From: Synechococcus sp. CO36386bin_37
GTDB taxonomy: Bacteria; Cyanobacteriota; Cyanobacteriia; PCC-6307; Cyanobiaceae
DNA length: 12,982 nucleotides
Reading direction: 5' to 3'
NCBI GenBank assembly: GCA_011525445.1
Contig: WTGE01000314.1
Coordinates: forward strand, 1-12,982
Shown: piece after piece, positions 6,933 to 12,982 of the stretch
Numbering within the stretch: the first letter of the stretch is position 1
Layout of the letters: every line of letters begins with the position of its first letter
Position numbers and translations under genes: made by a program
Notes under the pieces: model-generated
What the model was told of the DNA's origin: nothing
The model's input: the letters and a program-made list of their open reading frames with translations, nothing else
The model's database searches: none

Positions 6933-7640
6933 TTAGTTGCTGATGCGAGAACCGATGGGATCACCGGCCACGGCTCTGCCGATGTTGCCAGGTTCAAACA
7001 AATTGAAAACGACGATGGGAATGTTGTTGTCTTTGCAAAGTGCGATTGCGGTGCTGTCCATTACTCCAAGCTCACCGCTGAGAACCTGCTGAAAAGTCAG
7101 GTTGTCGTAGCGAACAGCATCGGGAAACTGATGTGGATCTTTGTCGTAGACGCCGTCAACCTTGGTGGCTTTAAAGACCACATCAGCGCTGATTTCAGCA
7201 GCTCGCAACGCTGCTGTCGTGTCGGTGGTGAAAAATGGATTGCCACATCCTGCGCCAAAGACGACGACTCTCCCTTTCTCAAGATGTCGAATCGCGCGCC
7301 GACGGATGTATGGCTCGGCCACTTCCTGCATTTCGATTGCGGTTTGAACACGGGTCGGAATACCAGCTCGCTCCAAACCATCCTGAAGGGTGATGGCATT
7401 CATCACAGTGGCAAGCATGCCGACATAGTCAGCAGTGGCGCGATCCATACCAGCTGCGGATCCCTTCAAACCTCGAAAAATATTTCCACCACCCACAACA
7501 ATCGCCAGCTGAGTGCCGCTGGCTACCACTTTGGCTACATCTTCAGCGATGGCCTGAACTATTTCTGGGTCAATTCCATAGCCTTGATTGCCCATCAGTG
7601 CTTCACCGCTGAGCTTCAGGAGGGCGCGCGTGTAGGCCAT
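6933..7640 (-). CDS. pyrH: UMP kinase (uridylate kinase)
   Basis: The protein has 235 residues and belongs to the bacterial amino acid kinase-fold UMP kinases. It phosphorylates UMP to UDP with ATP in pyrimidine nucleotide synthesis. Visible motifs are KLSGEALMG with GYGID (9-24), the GGGN-FRG loop (50-57), [12 protein letters not shown] (71-82), [17 protein letters not shown] (127-143, nucleotide binding), [12 protein letters not shown], and [12 protein letters not shown] near the C-terminus. The ATG at 7640-7638 has a weak GGGAT Shine-Dalgarno-like element at good distance. Downstream frr follows after 8 bases. Upstream cobO ends 118 bases away, a gap long enough for a separate promoter, though I found no clear one. 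Confidence 0.98.
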   Translation of the reverse strand: MAYTRALLKLSGEALMGNQGYGIDPEIVQAIAEDVAKVVASGTQLAIVVGGGNIFRGLKGSAAGMDRATADYVGMLATVMNAITLQDGLERAGIPTRVQTAIEMQEVAEPYIRRRAIRHLEKGRVVVFGAGCGNPFFTTDTTAALRAAEISADVVFKATKVDGVYDKDPHQFPDAVRYDNLTFQQVLSGELGVMDSTAIALCKDNNIPIVVFNLFEPGNIGRAVAGDPIGSRISN

Positions 7641-7720
7641 TCAACATCCCTATCCTCAGGACAGTAGCAAGGTCGTTTCAGGGCTGTAGGGATTCTTCCT
7701 TGAGTCGAGACTTTGTCTGA

Positions 7721-7736
7721 CATCAGCTTATTGATG
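7721..7736 (-). terminator. Weak hairpin between cobO and pyrH
   Basis: CATCA (7721-7725) and TGATG (7732-7736) form a 5-bp stem with a 6-base loop, 22 bases beyond the cobO stop in the direction of transcription. There is no following T-run. It may mark the cobO end or the pyrH leader, but this is a weak structure. Confidence 0.15.
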
Positions 7737-7758
7737 GTGCTCTCTCTCGCTGAAACAC

Positions 7759-8448
7759 TTAAAATTCAATCCCCTGCTGTGCTTTGACTCCCTGTTCTCG
7801 GAAGGGGTGCTTGACGAGCGACATATCGGTGACCAGATCGGCTCGTTTAATCAGACCATCGGGAGCTCCCCGTCCAGTGAGTGCGACGTGGGTGAGATCG
7901 GGCCGTTCCTTGAGTCCATCCAAAACTTGATCCAATTCGAGATAACCCAGTTTCAGCGCCACATTCACTTCATCAAGCACAACGAGCTTTTGTTCAGAGT
8001 CGCGGAGGTAATTGAGAGATGTTTGCCAGGCCGCTTGCACCAATTGACGGTCCCGATCTCGATCTTGAGTTTCCCAGGTGAAGCCCTCTCCTAGGGCATG
8101 CCAGCTCAGAGCTTCTCCGAAGGATTTCAGTGCTTTGGCCTCACCAGGCTCCCAGCCTCCTTTGATGAACTGCACAACGGCGACCCGATGGCCGTGGCCC
8201 AATGTCCTTAAAGCCAGTCCAAGAGAAGCTGTGGTTTTTCCCTTGCCGTGGCCGGTGAACACGAGGACTAAACCTTTCTCGACGCTTCTTTCCGCAAGCC
8301 TTTGACGCTGCACGTCCTGACGACGTGCCATCCGTTTGCGGTAAGAGTCAGCGTCTTTCTCTGGAGCCAGATTGCCACCCATTCCCAGGGATTCCGCGGA
8401 ATGGTCCAGAGCCGTCGCCATCCCTGCAGGGGTTTGATCCGAGCTCAC
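7759..8448 (-). CDS. cobO: Cob(I)alamin adenosyltransferase, CobO/CobA (BtuR) type
   Basis: The protein has 229 residues. The enzyme transfers the adenosyl group of ATP to the cobalt of corrinoids in the late steps of adenosylcobalamin synthesis. Clear features are the P-loop GHGKGKTT (66-73), the VVQFIKGGW strand, the VVLDEVNVALKLGYL Walker B region, and the conserved LTGRGAPDGLIKRADLVTDM ending HPFREQGVKAQQGIEF. Family members are often near 200 residues; the extra length is a charged N-terminal region (about 1-55). The start is GTG 8448-8446, which overlaps the methyltransferase stop as GTGA. This coupling favours it over the internal ATG at M10. Production or remodelling of cobalamin fits marine Synechococcus, which make a B12-type corrinoid (established knowledge). 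Confidence 0.96.
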   Translation of the reverse strand: MSSDQTPAGMATALDHSAESLGMGGNLAPEKDADSYRKRMARRQDVQRQRLAERSVEKGLVLVFTGHGKGKTTASLGLALRTLGHGHRVAVVQFIKGGWEPGEAKALKSFGEALSWHALGEGFTWETQDRDRDRQLVQAAWQTSLNYLRDSEQKLVVLDEVNVALKLGYLELDQVLDGLKERPDLTHVALTGRGAPDGLIKRADLVTDMSLVKHPFREQGVKAQQGIEF

Positions 8449-9110
8449 AACGTCTCTTCAGCTGGCTCCAGCTTGCCTCCGAATGGGCAGCGTGCCGTGA
8501 TTTGTTGAAGCGCGTTTCCAGCCAAAAGTGATTGCTCCACGCTGGTGAAGCCGACCTCATGCAGCTGTTTTGGAATGTTGTCCTCGAGCAATTCGATCGC
8601 GCTCTCTGTCTCAAACAATTTGCAAAACAGCTGTTGGGGAAGTTTTAAAACAGGACCAGCAGGGTGGAGATCCACCACTACGAGCCAGCCGCCCGGCTTC
8701 AAGAGCTGCAAACAGGACGACAACACCTGGCAACGCTCTTGGCGAGGAAACTCATGCAGCGCCAGGCTGATTTGAATTGCATCAAAGCTGGATGGCTTGC
8801 AGGGGGGAGCCTCTGCCAACCCTTCAACGCAAGTTAAAAGCGGGTGACGGGTTGCGGCGAGGTCTAGAACCTTTGGGGAGACATCAAGGCCTGTGACCCG
8901 AAATCCTGCTTCGATCCAAGGCGCTGCGGCTTCTCCTGAACCGCAACAGAGGTCGAGAACTTCGGCGCTTTTTGGCACCACATGATCGAGGGCTTTGAGC
9001 CCAAGACTGCGAAGTCGAGCAACACCTCCCACGCTGAGGGCCGAAATCCCAGTGACGGTGTCGTAAATCCACCGATGGCGGTAAGCCAGTTGGCGAAGGG
9101 GTGATGTCAT
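8445..9110 (-). CDS. Class I SAM-dependent methyltransferase (UbiE-like), substrate unknown
   Basis: The protein has 221 residues. The Rossmann-fold motif I is VLDLCCGSGEAA (51-62), followed by the acidic end of strand 2 in GLDVSPKVLDLA and the motif III region LLKPGGWLVVVDLHPAG. The order of motifs is that of the small-molecule class I methyltransferases in the UbiE/Methyltransf_11 group. The N-terminal segment, RHRWIYDTVTGISALSVGG, resembles the entry segment of UbiE-like enzymes. The acceptor is unknown. The GTGA overlap with cobO shows translational coupling and could hint at a corrinoid-related role, but overlap alone does not prove this. The start ATG 9110-9108 has no strong Shine-Dalgarno. 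No membrane segment is seen. Confidence 0.9.
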   Translation of the reverse strand: MTSPLRQLAYRHRWIYDTVTGISALSVGGVARLRSLGLKALDHVVPKSAEVLDLCCGSGEAAAPWIEAGFRVTGLDVSPKVLDLAATRHPLLTCVEGLAEAPPCKPSSFDAIQISLALHEFPRQERCQVLSSCLQLLKPGGWLVVVDLHPAGPVLKLPQQLFCKLFETESAIELLEDNIPKQLHEVGFTSVEQSLLAGNALQQITARCPFGGKLEPAEETL

Positions 9111-9160
9111 CGGAAGCGGAGGCGGCTGTGACCTTCAACAACAGACTTCATTCTGGCGTC

Positions 9161-9274
9161 ATGCATTCAGGTCAAAAGTCCTCGATAGCAGGAGCTGTCT
9201 TGATCTCGGCTTCGGCAATGGTGGTGACGGCCATTTGCTGGTCAACTTTTCGCCGTTCTTGGTTGCTTCAGTAA
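9161..9274 (+). CDS. Possible 37-residue single-helix membrane peptide
   Basis: In the gap between two - strand genes, an ATG at 9161 opens 37 codons on the + strand ending in TAA. The product has a short polar start (MHSGQKSS), a continuous hydrophobic segment (about residues 9-27, IAGAVLISASAMVVTAICW) and a basic end (FRRSW), the pattern of a one-helix membrane protein. Cyanobacteria have many such peptides in the photosynthetic and cytochrome complexes, but I cannot match this one to any of them. No clear Shine-Dalgarno is visible. The frame ends 18 bases before the integrase stop. Confidence 0.35.
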   Translation: MHSGQKSSIAGAVLISASAMVVTAICWSTFRRSWLLQ

Positions 9275-9292
9275 TCGCGCAATGGCTTGTCA

Positions 9293-10474
9293 TCAGGCCT
9301 GACATCTTGCCAATGCCGCATCCACGGCCTGCTGTTGATCTCTGCGGGTGATCCAGTGGTGGTACGTGCGCGTGTGAATCCCTACGGAATGCCCCATCAT
9401 CCTTGCGGCCACGGTGTCGGGAAGTCCGATGTGGATGGTGCGCACGGCCCAGGCATGGCGCAGGTCGTAGGGGGTCAAGGGAAGGTCATAACGCCTGAAT
9501 TGCTCTGCAACACGCCTTCCAACCTGCTGGAGAGTGGTCTGGTGCAGATCAGTGCAAACAGCGGGAAGAGAGGTCGCCTTGGAAGCTAAGCGCTTCAAAT
9601 TGAAACGTTCCACCCACTCTGGATGAAAAGGCCAAACCTGATGTTCACCCGTTTTCGTGGTGGGGAGAACGCGAATGACCTTGTCTCCTCCATTAATTAG
9701 GGACGAAAGATCCGTGAAAAAGACTTCATGGTTGCGTAGTCCATAGGTTGCCATGAGCCCGTATACGAGCCGCCACCTTGGATTGGGAATCCGCAGCATG
9801 GCTTCCAAAATCTGTTGGTCGCTCGGCAATTGCCGAAAGCGAGCGCGATGCAAGCCATATCCTCCCGCTTCAGCCCGCCATTCATCAGGTAAGGGCAGAT
9901 TGTGATGACGGGCCAATGCTCCCAACGCTGTCGAGCATTGCTGTCGACTTCTGCTGCCATCCGGATAGCTTTTCAAGGTTTTGAGCAGCAACGAGGAATC
10001 CAGAACGAGATGGTGCTCCAGGGCTAGACCTTTTAAGCGTCTGAGATAGGGCAAATAAGCTCCACTCCATGTTGTCCGGCTACCCGCTGGGGATCGCCGC
10101 CGACGGGGATCCGCGAAGAATGCTTCTTGAAATCTGCCCAGATCTCGATCGATCTGATGGTTGAGAGTGGATGAGACGCGTTGGGTGTCCTGGTTCTTTT
10201 GTTTTTCTTTTTTGGGTATCCACTGGTCCCACTCAAATAGCTTTCGCTCAAGTTGCAGCTCCACAAGCTGCACGATGCGCTCAGCTTCTCTCAGGCCATC
10301 CATGTCGGCTTGGAGTCCGAGACTGAGCCTCTGGGGTCTCCACTCATGGCGATTCTGACGGCATGGAAGCCGACCTCGCAGATTGAGTTTTTGCCCCCGT
10401 TTCTCCACACGAAGCCCGATGCCGGTTTCGGCCAATGCCGCATTGGCGGCCGCTAGTGCGGTGTCGAAGTTCAT
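9293..10474 (-). CDS. Tyrosine recombinase / phage-integrase family protein
   Basis: The protein has 393 residues. The N-terminal half (1 to about 215) would be the arm- and core-DNA-binding part and is rich in Arg/Lys. The C-terminal half is a tyrosine recombinase catalytic domain: R247 in ATYGLRNHE, K274 in TTKTGEH, R339-H340 in LTPYDLRHAW, H362 in MMGHS and the nucleophile Y371 in RTYHHW. The first His of the usual HxxR box is Tyr (Y336). Such enzymes cut and rejoin DNA through a 3'-phosphotyrosine. Nothing else phage-like lies nearby: no excisionase, repressor, tRNA target or visible attachment repeats. From memory, an integrase-family gene sits beside hemH in many picocyanobacteria, so it may be a domesticated chromosomal gene rather than a young element. 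The ATG at 10474-10472 faces hemH across 73 bp. Confidence 0.92.
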   Translation of the reverse strand: MNFDTALAAANAALAETGIGLRVEKRGQKLNLRGRLPCRQNRHEWRPQRLSLGLQADMDGLREAERIVQLVELQLERKLFEWDQWIPKKEKQKNQDTQRVSSTLNHQIDRDLGRFQEAFFADPRRRRSPAGSRTTWSGAYLPYLRRLKGLALEHHLVLDSSLLLKTLKSYPDGSRSRQQCSTALGALARHHNLPLPDEWRAEAGGYGLHRARFRQLPSDQQILEAMLRIPNPRWRLVYGLMATYGLRNHEVFFTDLSSLINGGDKVIRVLPTTKTGEHQVWPFHPEWVERFNLKRLASKATSLPAVCTDLHQTTLQQVGRRVAEQFRRYDLPLTPYDLRHAWAVRTIHIGLPDTVAARMMGHSVGIHTRTYHHWITRRDQQQAVDAALARCQA

Positions 10475-10488
10475 GACCCTGTGAAGAC

Positions 10489-10505
10489 AGCGTCACCATG
10501 ACGTT
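10489..10505. promoter_or_regulatory. Inverted repeat in the integrase-hemH divergent region
   Basis: CGTCA (10491-10495) and TGACG (10499-10503) form a perfect inverted repeat around CCA, extendable by a G-T and an A-T pair. It lies between the two divergent start codons, about 45 bases before hemH and 17 bases before the integrase. The position suits an operator for either gene, but no known regulator motif is recognised and short palindromes can be accidental. Confidence 0.25.
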
Positions 10506-10547
10506 GATGGGAGTTACGCTCAACCCCTCAAGACACAGAGACTTCCC

Positions 10548-11723
10548 ATGGCTCGGGTTGGCATTCTCCTGCTCAATCTGGGTGGTCCAGAGCGGATTCA
10601 GGATGTTGGACCCTTTCTGTACAACCTGTTTGCGGATCCGGAAATCATTCGGCTGCCTAATCCGATTCTCCAGAAACCCCTTGCTTGGTTAATCAGCACA
10701 TTGCGCAGCAATAAGTCGCAGGAGGCATACCGCTCGATTGGCGGGGGCTCTCCCCTGCGTCGTATCACAGAGCAACAGGCGCGAGAACTTCAGAGTCAGT
10801 TGCGCCAGCGTGGAGTTGACGCGACCAGCTACGTTGCCATGCGCTACTGGCATCCATTCACTGAGTCAGCTGTGGCTGACATCAAGGCTGATGGGATTGA
10901 TGAGGTTGTTGTTCTCCCTCTCTATCCTCACTTTTCCATCAGCACGAGTGGTTCGAGCTTCCGTGAGCTGCAACGTCTCAGGGAGATGGATGAGCACTTT
11001 GAAGCGTTGCCTCTGCGTTGCATCAGGAGTTGGTATGACCATCCTGGGTACGTGCGCTCCATGGCGGAACTAATTTCCGAGCAGGTTCGTTCCAGTGATG
11101 ACGTTGAACGTGCCCATATTTTCTTCAGCGCACACGGCGTACCAAAGAGCTACGTCGAGGAGGCAGGTGACCCCTATCAGCAAGAAATTGAAGCTTGCAC
11201 TGCGCTGATCATGGCTGAGTTGGAATCCATCCTTGGGCATTCCAACCCTCACACACTCGCTTATCAAAGCCGTGTGGGCCCGGTGGAATGGCTGAAGCCT
11301 TACACCGAAGAAGCCCTTGAAGAGCTTGGAAGGGCCAAAACCCAAGACTTGGTGGTGGTTCCGATCAGTTTTGTGAGCGAGCACATCGAGACACTCGAGG
11401 AAATCGATATTGAATACCGAGAGCTGGCCACCGAGTCCGGTGTTGTGAATTTCAGAAGGGTTCGGGCTTTGGACACGTACCCTCCGTTCATTGCTGGATT
11501 GGCTGACTTGGTTGTCGCCAGTCTTGAGGGGCCTGAGGTGAATCTCGATCAGGCCGCTGAGTTGCCCACAACCGTGAAGCTCTATCCCCAGGAAAAATGG
11601 GAATGGGGCTGGAACAACAGTTCCGAAGTTTGGAATGGTCGCCTGGCGATGGTGGGTTTTTCCGCGTTTCTCCTCGAACTACTTAGTGGTCGTGGTCCAC
11701 TCCATGCTGTTGGTTTGCTTTAA
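10548..11723 (+). CDS. hemH: Ferrochelatase with C-terminal chlorophyll-binding (HLIP/CAB-like) helix
   Basis: The protein has 391 residues. Residues 1 to about 325 are ferrochelatase, which inserts Fe2+ into protoporphyrin IX at the last step of protohaem synthesis. It shows LLNLGGPE at the start, the catalytic-site histidine H196 in [28 protein letters not shown] and the conserved acid in SEHIETLEE (278-285). The last about 45 residues form a single CAB/HLIP-type helix with the chlorophyll-binding motif E360-x-x-N363-G364-R365-x-A367-M368-x-G370-F371, joined by a Pro/acidic linker (about 326-348). This tail is known from cyanobacterial and plastid type II ferrochelatases and is thought to tie haem synthesis to chlorophyll supply at the thylakoid. 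The start ATG 10548 matches the family N-terminus. ilvB follows on the same strand after 60 bp. Confidence 0.98.
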   Translation: MARVGILLLNLGGPERIQDVGPFLYNLFADPEIIRLPNPILQKPLAWLISTLRSNKSQEAYRSIGGGSPLRRITEQQARELQSQLRQRGVDATSYVAMRYWHPFTESAVADIKADGIDEVVVLPLYPHFSISTSGSSFRELQRLREMDEHFEALPLRCIRSWYDHPGYVRSMAELISEQVRSSDDVERAHIFFSAHGVPKSYVEEAGDPYQQEIEACTALIMAELESILGHSNPHTLAYQSRVGPVEWLKPYTEEALEELGRAKTQDLVVVPISFVSEHIETLEEIDIEYRELATESGVVNFRRVRALDTYPPFIAGLADLVVASLEGPEVNLDQAAELPTTVKLYPQEKWEWGWNNSSEVWNGRLAMVGFSAFLLELLSGRGPLHAVGLL

Positions 11724-11774
11724 ACACTGCCATTTGGCTAAACGGCAACTTAATCTTTAGGGTCAGATTCTTAT

Positions 11775-11778
11775 GAGG
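11775..11778 (+). promoter_or_regulatory. Ribosome binding site of ilvB
   Basis: GAGG at 11775-11778 lies 5 bases upstream of the GTG at 11784. It supports the GTG start for ilvB over the nearby out-of-frame ATG at 11773 and the later in-frame ATG at 11844. Confidence 0.5.
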
Positions 11779-11783
11779 CTGCT

Positions 11784-12982
11784 GTGACGCTGACAACCGT
11801 TCCCGCGGCAGCCAATACGCTGGATCCAAACGGCAGCCGGCGCATGACCGGTGCTCAAGCCTTGATGGATGCTCTCCGCCTTCATGGGGTGGACACCATT
11901 TTCGGATATCCAGGCGGGGCAATCCTTCCCATTTACGACGCCTTGCACGTTGCTGAGGCTGAGGGCTGGCTTAACCATATTCTTGTCCGTCACGAGCAGG
12001 GTGGAACCCATGCTGCCGATGCCTATGCCCGTGCGACCGGCCGGGTCGGTGTTTGTTTTGGGACGTCCGGACCCGGTGCCACCAATTTGGTTACGGGTAT
12101 TGCAACGGCCCAGATGGATTCCGTACCAATGGTGGTGATCACAGGACAGGTTCCCAGGCCCGCCATTGGCACAGATGCTTTTCAGGAAACCGATATCTTT
12201 GGCATCACATTGCCCATCGTGAAGCACTCTTGGGTCGTGCGTGATCCAGCGGATTTGGGATCAGTGGTGGCGCAGGCCTTCCTGATCGCATCTTCAGGTC
12301 GTCCGGGCCCGGTCCTGATTGACATTCCCAAAGATGTTGGACAAGAGCAATTCAACTATGTTCCCGTCAAACCGGGATCAATTCACCCACCGGGTTTCAG
12401 GCAGCCCCCAAAACCTGAACGCCAGTCTGTTATTGATGCCCTAGAACTAATCCGTACTTCAACACGCCCTCTTTTCTACGTGGGGGGAGGTGCTGTGAGT
12501 TCTGGTGCCCACGACAGCCTTAAAGTTCTAGCTGAGCGGTTCCAGATCCCAGTTACCACAACGTTGATGGGTAAGGGAGCCTTCGATGAGAACCATCCCC
12601 TATCGCTTGGGATGCTTGGGATGCGTGGAACGGCCTATGCCAATTTTGCAGTCACTGATTGCGATCTTTTGATTGCTGTCGGCGCCCGCTTTGATGACCG
12701 GGTGACCGGCAAACTGGATACGTTCGCCCCGAGGGCGAAGGTGATCCATTTCGAAATTGATCCGGCAGAAGTGGGCAAGAACAGACGCCCTGACGTGGTC
12801 GTTCTGGGTGACGTGGGATTGGGTCTAGCTCAAATGGTCGATCAAAGTCTCCAACAGTCCGCTGAGTCGAATACGTCCACTTGGTTGGATCAGATTGCTG
12901 ATTGGAAAGAGCGATACCCGCTCACAATTCCAGCTATAGAGGGTGTGATCTTTCCACAGGAAGTTCTTCTGGCTGTTCGCGG
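11784..12982 (+). CDS. ilvB: Acetolactate synthase large subunit, 5' part
   Basis: The first 399 codons are present and the gene runs off the right edge (families are near 570-620 residues). The enzyme joins two pyruvates, or pyruvate and 2-ketobutyrate, using thiamine diphosphate, in the first common step of valine, leucine and isoleucine synthesis. From the GTG start, the TPP-binding Pyr domain shows MTGAQALMDAL, DTIFGYPGGAILPIYDAL and the catalytic glutamate E71 in RHEQGGTHAADAYAR, then GTSGPGATNLVTGIATA. The middle FAD-binding domain shows FYVGGGA, TTTLMGKGAFDE and VGARFDDRVTGKL. A frame upstream stays open only to 11754 with no better start. The C-terminal TPP/Mg domain (GDGS...N type motif) lies outside the window. 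The enzyme normally needs the small subunit IlvH, encoded elsewhere. Confidence 0.97.
   Translation, partial: MTLTTVPAAANTLDPNGSRRMTGAQALMDALRLHGVDTIFGYPGGAILPIYDALHVAEAEGWLNHILVRHEQGGTHAADAYARATGRVGVCFGTSGPGATNLVTGIATAQMDSVPMVVITGQVPRPAIGTDAFQETDIFGITLPIVKHSWVVRDPADLGSVVAQAFLIASSGRPGPVLIDIPKDVGQEQFNYVPVKPGSIHPPGFRQPPKPERQSVIDALELIRTSTRPLFYVGGGAVSSGAHDSLKVLAERFQIPVTTTLMGKGAFDENHPLSLGMLGMRGTAYANFAVTDCDLLIAVGARFDDRVTGKLDTFAPRAKVIHFEIDPAEVGKNRRPDVVVLGDVGLGLAQMVDQSLQQSAESNTSTWLDQIADWKERYPLTIPAIEGVIFPQEVLLAVR

Noticed and set aside
7131..7667. 178-codon + strand open frame over pyrH
   Set aside because: The opposite strand encodes all UMP kinase motifs; the + strand product looks like codon-biased antisense sequence.
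9293..10547. Prophage or genomic island around the integrase
   Set aside because: No structural, regulatory or excision genes, tRNA or flanking direct repeats are visible, and the neighbours are housekeeping genes.
11763..12227. 154-codon - strand open frame over the start of ilvB
   Set aside because: It is antisense to conserved acetolactate synthase motifs, is rich in Gly/His/Cys without pattern, and has no ribosome site.
1..12982. CRISPR arrays, rRNA, tRNA or IS elements
   Set aside because: I read for regularly spaced repeats, the T-loop signature of tRNAs, and transposase frames with terminal repeats and found none.

Overview
The window looks like a piece of a marine picocyanobacterial chromosome, most like Synechococcus (the sister genus Prochlorococcus is the alternative). 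The evidence is a ferrochelatase carrying a C-terminal chlorophyll-binding (HLIP/CAB-like) helix, a transaldolase with C-terminal EF-hands, a geranylgeranyl-reductase-like flavoprotein, and an order ftsI - tal - reductase - frr - pyrH - cobO - integrase - hemH - ilvB that I recall as typical of this group. The order is recalled, not searched.

Layout. On the + strand at the left edge are the 3' end of ftsI (septal transpeptidase) and tal. About 600 bases without a convincing gene follow, holding a hairpin and a broken small reading frame. Next is a + strand photolyase/cryptochrome-family gene, possibly preceded by a 35-codon ORF that overlaps its start. It meets, tail to tail with overlapping stop codons, a - strand FAD-dependent reductase. 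Next is an A/T-rich pocket (about 4888-6375) with few genes: a TerB-like protein with a good promoter, an orphan promoter-like site and a doubtful small membrane ORF.

From 10474 back to 6376 everything annotated with confidence is on the - strand, transcribed in the order integrase, methyltransferase, cobO, pyrH, frr. The methyltransferase and cobO overlap by GTGA and pyrH/frr are 8 nt apart, so these are probably two short operons. The 182-bp gap between integrase and methyltransferase holds a candidate 37-residue + strand membrane peptide. A 73-bp divergent region separates the integrase from the + strand hemH, and ilvB follows hemH after 60 bp and runs off the right edge.

Functionally this is mostly housekeeping: septation (ftsI), pentose phosphate metabolism (tal), ribosome recycling (frr), UMP phosphorylation (pyrH), cobalamin adenosylation (cobO), haem synthesis (hemH) and branched-chain amino acid synthesis (ilvB). 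Light-related functions (photolyase, reductase, HLIP-tailed ferrochelatase) are mixed in. I saw no rRNA, tRNA, CRISPR array or insertion sequence. I found no clear new multi-gene system; the most unusual points are the atypical photolyase flavin pocket, the two domain fusions, the lone integrase and several unannotated small ORFs.
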